From NCBI GenBank assembly GCA_021826525.1, contig JAKAZU010000019.1, forward strand, positions 1 through 14,648: a stretch of DNA of 14,648 bases. The letters are read 5' to 3'. The stretch comes from Thermoplasmata archaeon. Lineage in GTDB: Archaea; Thermoplasmatota; Thermoplasmata; UBA184. A program made the translations under genes and the position numbers. Positions 8,835 to 14,440 of the stretch are shown here, piece after piece (within the stretch, counting starts at the first letter, position 1; the number at the start of each line of letters is the position of its first letter). The notes under the pieces are model-generated. The model worked only from the letters and a program-made list of their open reading frames with translations. It had not been told where the DNA came from and did no database searches.

Positions 8835-9112
8835 CGCGGACGGGCGTCGGGCAACCGCCCGAGGGGGATCGACCGACTCGAGCGCGCGACCCGCCGGATA
8901 CGCTCCAACCCAACCCGTATCCCCACTCTAACGACCGTCTTCGCTCCGCCCGAAATGGTGACCGGCACGGGCTGAACCCCTACGTTCGGCCTCTTCCGAG
9001 GGCGATCCTACGTGCCTTCATTCGACCCGACGCAGGGCCGTCCGCCCAACGGGGACCAGGGACAGGCCCCCCGCCTTCCCGTTTAGAGCCGTTCTGACCG
9101 TTCGTTCGCCTC
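8835..9112. other. Intergenic stretch, no gene recognised
   Basis: No frame here has family motifs or a convincing promoter-plus-start arrangement; the open frames are Arg/Pro-rich shadows. Near 9079-9089 there is a weak TATA-like CCCGTTTAGAG about 27 nt before the start of the first hairpin element. It would be a candidate promoter if that element is transcribed rightward. A GTTCGTTCG run at about 9100-9108 already belongs to the repeat zone that follows. Confidence 0.35.
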
Positions 9113-9243
9113 CGCGTTCGCGTTCGCGTTCGCGTTCGGTGCCCCCCGTTCGCGGTAAGGCATCTAACCGTGCTGTTCAGGCTTCAACCCCCCTACGGGG
9201 GGGTTGGGGATTCAGCCGAACGAACGAACAAACGAACGAACAC
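9113..9243 (+). repeat. Hairpin element, copy 1 (direct repeat of 13691-13821)
   Basis: The left arm is a GTTCGC-type hexamer tract (9113-9138). The conserved core is 9150-9218. Its first 40 bases differ from copy 2 at four sites, and its last 15 (TTGGGGATTCAGCCG) are identical. In the middle CAACCCCCC (9185-9193) and GGGGGGTTG form a strong stem around a tiny loop. The right arm is two CGAACGAAC blocks separated by AAA. Open frames crossing it translate to low-complexity Glu-Arg-Thr-Asn peptides, so I do not treat it as coding. It could be a structured RNA, a protein-binding DNA element or a mobile-repeat remnant. Confidence 0.75.
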
Positions 9244-9292
9244 CCCCCCTCACCCCCCGAACGAACGCACGAACGAACGGGCGAACGAACGC
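9219..9292. repeat. CGAA-type tetranucleotide tract 1
   Basis: CGAACGAAC blocks recur with three-base spacers (AAA, GCA, GGG), interrupted by a C-rich run at 9241-9257. The stretch 9270-9292 is an exact copy of a 23-base unit: CGAACGAAC, GGG, CGAACGAAC, GC. It overlaps the right arm of hairpin element copy 1. Confidence 0.85.
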
Positions 9293-9465
9293 CGATCTAT
9301 CGACCCGTTTTGCCCGCTCCGAGGGCCCGGCACACCCGGCGGGCGAACCGTCCCAACGCACCGAACGCTCTGACGAGGAATCGACCGACGAAGCGCAGGA
9401 ATCGCCCGACGAAACGCCTTCCACAGCGCACCCAGAGAGCGGTTCGATACCACCGCACGACCCCC

Positions 9466-9548
9466 CGAACGCACGCACCGAACGAACGAACGGGCGAACG
9501 AACGCGCCGAACGAACGAACGAACGGGCGAACGAACGCACCGAACGAA
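9466..9548. repeat. CGAA-type tetranucleotide tract 2
   Basis: About 80 bp of CGAAC blocks. It includes two exact copies (9483-9505 and 9516-9538) of the same 23-base unit seen in tract 1 and in hairpin element copy 2. It lies about 220 bp beyond tract 1 and has no core hairpin of its own. Confidence 0.85.
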
Positions 9549-10257
9549 GGCTTTGAATTTGAACCGGCCCGGGCCGCCCGTGTGAATCGAAGCCTAAGCC
9601 TCCAGGGAAGGACTGGTTGAATCGAAACTCCGCGGAGGACCTCTCGGAGCCGGTCGGTCCCGGGCCCCGGGGGCTCCGGTCCACGAGATTCTGACGAAGC
9701 GCTTCGGCTACAACCTCACCGCCGTCGTCCCTGAGATGTTCGAGGACGGCACCGCCCGAGCTCTTCCCAACGGCCGCTCTGAGTCGCCGGGCTTCTCGTC
9801 GCTCTCCTCGTACTTGGGCAGAACGTCATCCCCCTTTCCCACTGGCGGCCGCTTCCCTCGGCTCGATGACATCATGGACCGAGTGCTGTCCAATGGACGG
9901 GCCGCCCGCCTTCGCCGGCTTCGGGTAGCTATGTCCCGGGGGGGCATGCGCGGGAACGCCCACCGACGTGCGTTGCCGGCCCATGGACCGTTCCCGGCTT
10001 CCCGCACCGTCCGCCGGCTTCCGGACGGGGAAATCGCCCGGCAGGGCGCCGGCAGTCTCGGCGCACGATCGTACGTCGCTCGAGCCTCGCCGGAAGCCGT
10101 CGCCGATCGATCGAGGGAGAGCGGATGTCGTCGGGCGCCTCGCTCGCGGTCGAACTTGCGCGATCCGGGCCTGCGCCCTTCCCGCCCCGGACCTCCGTTC
10201 CGACGCCGCGGACCTGCATCGGCCCTCGGCGGCGTCGACTCCGCCGAGCACGCGACC
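9549..10257. other. Long gene-poor stretch before the VOC gene
   Basis: About 700 bp with no gene I can support. A long plus-strand frame from 9736 joins the VOC gene but its first 185 residues are Arg/Pro/Ser-rich with no motif, and the TATA box at 10258 places the true start at 10291. A short piece at about 9679-9760 (VHEILTKRFGYNLTAVV in the plus frame) reads more like protein than its surroundings and may be a gene remnant. I see no RNA gene. Confidence 0.4.
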
Positions 10258-10268
10258 CTAGTTATACG
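10258..10268 (+). promoter_or_regulatory. TATA-like box for the first VOC gene (leaderless)
   Basis: TAGTTATACGC is centred about 27 nt before ATG 10291, so the transcript would begin at the start codon. It sets the start at 10291 despite the longer open frame upstream. Confidence 0.65.
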
Positions 10269-10290
10269 CCAGTACCCTCACGAGTCGCAC

Positions 10291-10689
10291 ATGGACGCTA
10301 CGGTCGAAGGGCTCGAAGCGGTGACCGTCCACGTGCGCGACATCCACCAGGCGCGAAAGTTCTACGGCGAGGTGCTCGGGCTCAAGGAACTCCATTTCGA
10401 CGGGACCGCGGGCTGGGCGGTGTTCGCGATCCCCGGCGTCCGCACCACCCTTCGAATGCACGTGTACGACCCTGAGGAGGGGGGACGCGAACCGGGGACC
10501 GTCTCAGGGATCGTGTTCTCCCACCCGGACCCCGTCGCGGCCTGTGTGGAGATCGCCCGACGAGGGGGAACCATCACGGATCCTCCCCACACGATCCGCC
10601 GTCCCGGATTCACCACCACGTTATCGGTAATCGCCGACCCCGATGGAAACGAGTTCGTGCTCCGCTCGCCTCCGACGCCGGTCCAGTAG
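10291..10689 (+). CDS. VOC (glyoxalase/bleomycin-resistance-like) family protein
   Basis: 132 residues, the usual size for a single-chain VOC protein. Two beta-alpha-beta-beta-beta repeats are visible. The first is EAVTVHVRDIHQARKFYGEV with His14 in a typical metal-ligand place, followed by VLGLKEL. The second contains GIVFSHPDPVAACVEIARRG and ends in VIADPDGNEFVLRSP with Glu121, the usual last metal ligand. Such proteins act as glyoxalases, dioxygenases, isomerases or drug-binding proteins; the substrate cannot be read from sequence. It has its own leaderless promoter. About 250 bp separate it from the SnoaL-like gene, so it is probably a separate transcript at the head of the VOC/SnoaL/DinB cluster. 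It is not a close copy of the second VOC protein at 12356. Confidence 0.88.
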   Translation: MDATVEGLEAVTVHVRDIHQARKFYGEVLGLKELHFDGTAGWAVFAIPGVRTTLRMHVYDPEEGGREPGTVSGIVFSHPDPVAACVEIARRGGTITDPPHTIRRPGFTTTLSVIADPDGNEFVLRSPPTPVQ

Positions 10690-10907
10690 CCGTTCCCGGG
10701 CGGCTCACCGCTTCGGGACCGCCCATTCGTGTTGCCGCAGAAAGTTCGGACAGGCATCTAGGGCCCCTCCTCGTCGGGTGCTCGACCCTGGGGCTGGGGG
10801 GAAGGGCGGAATTCGCATCTCGAATCAAATGGGTCCTCGGGTGGGTCCACGGGTCAGCAACGCCCGGGCCCAAACTTCGGAGAAGCTTTGCCATCGACCG
10901 ACGCGGG

Positions 10908-10917
10908 GCTATGTACC
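10908..10917 (+). promoter_or_regulatory. TATA-like box for the SnoaL-DinB pair
   Basis: GCTATGTACC is centred about 27 nt before ATG 10939. It lies inside an alternative N-terminal extension beginning at ATG 10888, which makes that longer start unlikely. Confidence 0.5.
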
Positions 10918-10938
10918 CTCTTCGCCTCACGGCTCGAC

Positions 10939-11292
10939 ATGAGCTCGAATACGCAGCTGGTCGAAGCTCACATGGGGGCGGCGCCCGCGAAGGCCGCCGA
11001 GTTCCTCGCCGACGACTTTGAATGGATCGAGTGGGCCGACGGAGTTCCACCCGGTGGAGCGCGGACAAGGGGGAAGGCCGCGTTTGTTCAGAACTACGGC
11101 GACGATGATCTTCGGGACGACATCCATCGAGTCATCGAAGCGGGAAACGTCGTGGTGGTTGAGGGCGTAGCTCACGTCACGAAGAAGGACGGTCGGAAGT
11201 TCAACGTTCAGTTTTGCAACATCTTCGAACTCGAGAACGGCAAGATCACTCGAAAGTCGTCCTACGGCGCCCTGATCAAGGAGTCCGCGTGA
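10939..11292 (+). CDS. SnoaL-like / NTF2-fold small protein
   Basis: 117 residues. Features of the cone-shaped NTF2/SnoaL fold are visible: an N-terminal helix with FLADDFEWIEW, a GGARTRGKAAFVQNY segment resembling the usual 'G-x-x-G-K-x-A-I' loop, then alternating strands VIEAGNVVVVEGVAH and NVQFCNIFELENGKITRKSSY. The F-E-L-E-N-G-K-I motif is typical of this family. Members are ketosteroid-isomerase-like enzymes, polyketide cyclases or plain ligand-binding proteins; the active function here is unknown. ATG 10939 is chosen because of the TATA box 27 nt upstream. Its TGA stop overlaps the GTG start of the DinB gene, so the two are probably co-transcribed and translationally coupled. Confidence 0.85.
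   Translation: MSSNTQLVEAHMGAAPAKAAEFLADDFEWIEWADGVPPGGARTRGKAAFVQNYGDDDLRDDIHRVIEAGNVVVVEGVAHVTKKDGRKFNVQFCNIFELENGKITRKSSYGALIKESA
11278..11283 (+). promoter_or_regulatory. Shine-Dalgarno AAGGAG deciding the first DinB start
   Basis: AAGGAG lies 5 nt before GTG 11289, inside the end of the SnoaL-like gene. It favours this GTG over ATG 11316, which has no such site. The resulting N-terminus puts the conserved Trp at residue 20, exactly as in the second DinB protein. Confidence 0.7.
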
Positions 11293-11849
11293 ACGTGGGT
11301 CCGCCGGGACCACCGATGACCTCGGAGCTCGAGTCGATCCGGAGTTGGTTCGCGTACCTGGCCGCCGCGCGCCGCGGTTACCTCGAGACCCTCGCGAAGC
11401 TGCCCGTCGAGGAGCTCGCACGCGACCGGGGTGCGTCCCACCCCACTCTCCTCGACATTTTCGCGCACTCTCAGGGTGCCCTGTACTTCTGGATGAAGAG
11501 CTGCGCGAAGTTCGAGTTCCCACCGCAGCCAGGGGATCCAGACGCTCCCCCTAGTATCGCGGCTCTCAGGACGGACGAGACGTACATCCAGACTCAAATC
11601 CAGAGGATCATGGCGGAACTGACCGAGGCCGACCTCGATCGCACGGTTTTCCGGGAGGAGGGAAGGGGCTCACCCCACGATTGTAACATCCCGATCCGCG
11701 AGGTGCTTTGGCACTTGGTTGAGGAGGAACTCCAGCACCGCGGGGAGCTCAACGCCCTCCTCTGGCAAATCGATGTCGACGCCCCGGTCCTCAGTTGGAT
11801 CGATTGGGGGCACGATGTGGGCCGGATCCGGGATTCTCCCGCAAAGTGA
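11289..11849 (+). CDS. DinB/YfiT-like four-helix-bundle protein, paralogue 1
   Basis: 186 residues from GTG 11289, which overlaps the SnoaL stop (GTGA). The DinB-like pattern is clear: ARRGYLETLAKLP, a DRGASHPTLLDIFAH helix with His60, and near the end VLWHLVEEELQHRGEL with His142 and His150. DinB-fold proteins are metal-binding four-helix bundles; some are thiol-dependent transferases or hydrolases for small molecules such as bacillithiol- or mycothiol-linked substrates, and many are uncharacterised. The usual third metal His (H-x-x-x-H) reads Glu146 here. It is a paralogue of the protein at 12759: the DRGAS block and the WHxVEEELQHRGELNAL block are shared, followed by Q-x-DVDAP. It is the second gene of a SnoaL-DinB operon. 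Confidence 0.87.
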   Translation: MNVGPPGPPMTSELESIRSWFAYLAAARRGYLETLAKLPVEELARDRGASHPTLLDIFAHSQGALYFWMKSCAKFEFPPQPGDPDAPPSIAALRTDETYIQTQIQRIMAELTEADLDRTVFREEGRGSPHDCNIPIREVLWHLVEEELQHRGELNALLWQIDVDAPVLSWIDWGHDVGRIRDSPAK

Positions 11850-12320
11850 TCGTATCAGCGTAGCAGGGCCACCGAGAGGGGTGTTGTCCGGAAGACGCAA
11901 CGACCCCCTTCGGGACATGGTTCTTCGGTAGCTCTCTCGCGGAGACCTACCGCGCGTCACGAAGGACTGTCCGCTCTGCGGACTTGATGCCGAGGCCCGC
12001 ACTTACGACGGACATCCGGGGTTCGGTTTCTAATGGCGGACCCGCCCGCCCTAGGGCCGCGACGCGAGTGCTCCTATCTTGCCCACCTAGCAGCTCTCCT
12101 CCTCACAACTCTAATTGGGTCTTCCGGAATCTTCGGGGATCCCCGAGGAGATGGGCCGGATGAGGGGATTGCCCATTGGCGCGGTCGTGATGGAAGGGCG
12201 CGAGTGGGAATCTATCACCCTCCCCCGGGACCCCCTCGTTCCACTCCAGGGCGGCTCCCCCGCCCTCTCGCTTGGGCACGGAACTAATACTTGGACTCCA
12301 CGCCCGACAACCCCGGAAGT
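11850..12320. other. Intergenic stretch with a possible zinc-ribbon gene remnant
   Basis: About 470 bp between the two DinB operons with no full gene. A short plus-strand frame at 11932-12033 reads LSRGDLPRVTK, then DCPLCGLDAEARTYDGHP, GFGF and a stop. It looks protein-like but follows an in-frame TAG at 11929-11931 and has no ATG, GTG or TTG start, so it is best read as a fragment. An AT-rich spot near 12108-12117 (CTCTAATTGG) could be a stray promoter. Other frames look like shadows. Confidence 0.4.
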
Positions 12321-12332
12321 ACCCTTTAACTG
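12321..12332 (+). promoter_or_regulatory. TATA-like box for the VOC-DinB pair (leaderless)
   Basis: ACCCTTTAACTG is centred about 29 nt before ATG 12356, consistent with a leaderless transcript for the second VOC gene. Confidence 0.55.
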
Positions 12333-12355
12333 GCGAGCGCCGGTAGCCGTGCCCG

Positions 12356-12754
12356 ATGATCGACCATGTGAACGCTCTCGCCCTCACCGTGCGCGATGTC
12401 AAGAAGTGCGCCGAGTTCTACCGGGACAAGGTCGGCCTCAAGGTCCAGATGATGGACGACGAGGAGGCGTACCTGTCGTTTTCCCAGAAGGGGTCTCCGG
12501 TGTTGGCGATTATCGGGGCCCAGGGATTGGCGAAGGAGCTCCCGCCCGAGCGGATCCGGGCGGACGAAAGTCCGCTGGTGCGCAATTACATCGCAGTGTT
12601 TGTGGAGGACGCGGACCGGGAGTACGAAACGCTGCGGGCGAAGGGAGTCAAGTTCCTGCAGCCCCCCGCCACTCGTCCCAGCGGTCAGCGGTTCGCGTTC
12701 TTCGAAGACCCGGAAGGGAATCTCTGGGAGATCTCCCACTTCCCGAAGGAGTGA
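12356..12754 (+). CDS. VOC (glyoxalase-like) family protein, second copy
   Basis: 132 residues. The family pattern is good: HVNALALTVRDVKKCAEFYR, DKVGLKV, then the second module NYIAVFVEDADREYETLRAKG and a C-terminal FFEDPEGNLWEISHF with Glu125 as the usual metal ligand. The first-strand metal position is Leu rather than His or Gln (ALALTV), so the metal site may be incomplete or shared across a dimer. The two VOC proteins of the cluster diverge strongly outside these motifs, so they are probably not a recent duplication. The gene starts with a leaderless promoter and ends 4 nt before the second DinB gene, mirroring the SnoaL-DinB arrangement upstream. The substrate is unknown. Confidence 0.88.
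   Translation: MIDHVNALALTVRDVKKCAEFYRDKVGLKVQMMDDEEAYLSFSQKGSPVLAIIGAQGLAKELPPERIRADESPLVRNYIAVFVEDADREYETLRAKGVKFLQPPATRPSGQRFAFFEDPEGNLWEISHFPKE
12746..12751 (+). promoter_or_regulatory. Shine-Dalgarno AAGGAG for the second DinB gene
   Basis: AAGGAG lies 7 nt before ATG 12759 and overlaps the end of the VOC gene. The same hexamer precedes the first DinB gene, so both internal operon genes use a Shine-Dalgarno sequence while the leading genes look leaderless. Confidence 0.7.
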
Positions 12755-12758
12755 GACC

Positions 12759-13286
12759 ATGGCGCCGAAGACCACGAAGGTGGACGAGACCCAGTTGGCG
12801 CGGGCGTGGATCGATTGGTTGGTCGACACCCGGCGGGACTACCTCGACGCTCTGCTTCGGCTACCCCGGAAGGAGCGCCTTCGCGACCGGGGCGCGTCGT
12901 TTCCGTCGATGCAGGACATCTTCCTCCACATCCTCGATAACAACGCATGGTGGTTTGACAGCGTCATCAACGGACGGCAGGAGTCACATCACGAGATCAA
13001 GGGGTCGCTGAGCGACGGCGAGTTGCGACGTCAGGATCGTCGGATCGCTCGGTCGAGTCGTCGCCTCGCGAGGTCCTTGACTCCGGCCCGCTTGAATCGG
13101 AGGTTCGTCGTCCGCGGCACTCAGGGCGATGGCACGCCGTTCGAGATGCGGATGAACCTTCGCACGATCATCTGGCACATGGTCGAGGAAGAACTCCAGC
13201 ACCGCGGAGAGCTCAATGCGCTCTTCTGGCAGCAGGACGTGGACGCACCGACGCGCGCCTGGTTCAGCAGCGCGTTGGCCGGCTGA
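12759..13286 (+). CDS. DinB/YfiT-like four-helix-bundle protein, paralogue 2
   Basis: 175 residues. It begins MAPKTTKVDETQLARAWIDW, aligning with paralogue 1 at Trp20, then RRDYLDALLRLP and the DRGASFPSMQDIFLH helix with His57. Near the C-terminus it has IIWHMVEEELQHRGEL with His140 and His148, and Glu144 where many DinB proteins have a metal His. The middle (about 75-115) is Arg/Ser-rich and diverges most from paralogue 1. Function is probably a metal-dependent small-molecule transferase or hydrolase, by family only. It follows the VOC gene by 4 nt and has its own Shine-Dalgarno sequence, so co-transcription is likely. Confidence 0.87.
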   Translation: MAPKTTKVDETQLARAWIDWLVDTRRDYLDALLRLPRKERLRDRGASFPSMQDIFLHILDNNAWWFDSVINGRQESHHEIKGSLSDGELRRQDRRIARSSRRLARSLTPARLNRRFVVRGTQGDGTPFEMRMNLRTIIWHMVEEELQHRGELNALFWQQDVDAPTRAWFSSALAG

Positions 13287-13690
13287 GGCCGTAGCGCCGG
13301 ATCCGGACGAAGGCGGTACGGACCCGAGGAGCCTCCTCGCTCGCGGTGGGCTCAGTCGCACGATTTGGCTGCGGACGCACGACCGCCCTGGGCTCGGGCG
13401 TCACATACTGACGCGTCGCCCGCGGGGTGCCCCTACTGCGCCTTCGCCCGTCCTTATGGGGGCAGTTCGGCATGGTTCGAGAAGCGACGAGAACGGCGCG
13501 GAGGGAGACAGCCAACGAGAGAACCTCGGCAATCCCGGGGTGGGGGAAGCTCCGTGGGAAGGTCGTGATCGTAACCGTCCCGCCTTCTCGATGAGGAGTT
13601 ACGAGACCTCCTCGATCTGCCGAAAGTCGTCGCGCGCGTCGAAGGGGGTATCGAGCCGACAGCGAGGGTAGGGAGGTACCCCTCTCTCTT
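13287..13690. other. Gene-poor stretch downstream of the second DinB gene
   Basis: About 400 bp without a supportable gene. A plus-strand frame from 13365 contains GCPYCAFARPYGGSSAWFEK near 13425-13484, a zinc-finger-like piece in otherwise low-complexity sequence; it may be chance or a remnant. A small hairpin GGGTA / TACCC lies near 13667-13682 just before the second hairpin element. No T-rich terminator is visible. Confidence 0.35.
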
Positions 13691-13821
13691 GCGTTCAGCG
13701 TTCGTTCGCTCGGTGTCTCTGGCCGGTCGCGGTAGGGTGTCTAACCGTGCTGTGCAGGCTTCAACCGCCCCTGCGGGGGAGTTGGGGATTCAGCCGGACG
13801 AACGAACGGGCGAACGAACGC
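13691..13821 (+). repeat. Hairpin element, copy 2 (direct repeat of 9113-9243)
   Basis: Same layout and orientation as copy 1. The left arm is CGTTCGTTCGC (13699-13709). The conserved core is 13727-13796. In it CAAC (13762-13765) pairs with GTTG (13781-13784) around an inner CCCC/GGGG stem. The right arm is two CGAACGAAC blocks separated by GGG (13799-13821), identical to the 23-base units of the tracts near copy 1. Left and right arms are complementary over 10 bases, so the whole element could fold into a long stem enclosing the core hairpin. Copy 2 lies 4.58 kb from copy 1, on the other side of the VOC/SnoaL/DinB cluster. Confidence 0.75.
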
Positions 13822-13893
13822 ACGGTTCTGTAACGTTATCGAGCCGAAACAGGTGCATTCCCAGACCCCTTGGTGGACCTCGTCCTCGCACGA

Positions 13894-13916
13894 GGCCGGC
13901 CGAAGGCTGGTCGGCC
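13894..13916. other. Stem-loop near the end of the small membrane protein gene
   Basis: GGCCGGCC and GGTCGGCC form an 8-bp stem with one G-U pair and a 7-base loop, read on the plus strand. It sits 14 bp beyond the TAA of the minus-strand gene. It could help end or stabilise transcripts, but there is no T tract, so the role is unclear. Confidence 0.35.
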
Positions 13917-13929
13917 AGAAGCGAAGCGT

Positions 13930-14325
13930 TTACACGAATCGGCTGCCGATGGCCACCAGCAGAATGTAGATCGCAGGAATCTCGTCTCCAAAGTCGTCGG
14001 GGCTGTTCCGCTCGACGAGCGCCCCGAAGATTTTCGCCGCCAGCGCGACGACCAGCAGGACGACCGTTACGTTGGCCGCAGTCTCGAGCTGACGGATGGT
14101 GGATAACCCGCGGAGCCGCGTGGTCCAGAGCGCGATCAGCACAACCGCGATGACGAGCACGACCAGGTCATCGACGGCGAAGATGGGGCTGCTCGAGAAC
14201 TCCTCCCCGGCGGTGGCTCCAAACACGAGGGCGATCACCCCCAGGAACAGGAAGATCGCCCCCCGCCGACGCCACCGCGCGAGTTCCGAACCGGACTCCT
14301 CGGGAGGGCTCGTGGAGCCGCTCAC
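13930..14325 (-). CDS. Small multi-pass membrane protein, function unknown
   Basis: 131 residues from GTG 14325. The cytoplasmic-looking N-terminus (about 1-21) is polar and ends in RWRRR. Membrane helices follow at about 22-38 (GAIFLFLGVIALVFGAT), 53-68 (DLVVLVIAVVLIALW), 85-103 (NVTVVLLVVALAAKIFGAL) and probably 118-129 (AIYILLVAIG), with acidic loops (EERSS-free GEEFSSSP and ERNSPDDFGDE) between them. The stop comes only a few residues after the last helix. I do not recognise a family and see no catalytic motif. The GTG start is supported by a TATA-like box 28 nt upstream. The gene is divergent from the partial membrane protein gene at the right edge and may share a control region with it. 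Confidence 0.75.
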   Translation of the reverse strand: MSGSTSPPEESGSELARWRRRGAIFLFLGVIALVFGATAGEEFSSSPIFAVDDLVVLVIAVVLIALWTTRLRGLSTIRQLETAANVTVVLLVVALAAKIFGALVERNSPDDFGDEIPAIYILLVAIGSRFV

Positions 14326-14346
14326 GCAATCGCGGAGTGTCGAGGG

Positions 14347-14360
14347 CTAGATAATTTTTG
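14347..14360 (-). promoter_or_regulatory. AT-rich box between divergent membrane protein genes
   Basis: On the minus strand AAAAATTATCTAG is centred about 28 nt before GTG 14325, giving a leaderless transcript. Read on the plus strand the same box (GATAATTTTT) could also start transcription near 14380, upstream of the gene at 14441. Confidence 0.6.
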
Positions 14361-14440
14361 GGATGATTCGGGTCGGTCTTCTGGAGGGCGCCGAGTACGA
14401 ACTCGAGGGTCTTGTCTCGATACTGAACAGGGCCCCCTCG

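Noticed and set aside
9150..9243. CRISPR array or tRNA-like gene in the hairpin element
   Set aside because: Only one core is present per site, with no regular repeat-spacer pattern, and no cloverleaf with T-arm and anticodon arm can be drawn.
9139..9620. Plus-strand frames encoding Asn-Glu-Arg-Thr-Gly-Glu-Arg-Thr repeats
   Set aside because: They are translations of CGAA-type tracts in several frames, with no promoter, no folded-domain signal and similar readings on both strands; treated as non-coding repeats.
9736..10290. Long N-terminal extension of the first VOC protein
   Set aside because: Residues before 10291 are Arg/Pro/Ser-rich with no motif, and a TATA box at 10258-10268 points to a leaderless start at ATG 10291.
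12115..13011. 298-residue plus-strand frame overlapping the second VOC and DinB genes
   Set aside because: It is in a different frame from two genes with clear family motifs and becomes Arg/Gly-rich where it overlaps them; a shadow.
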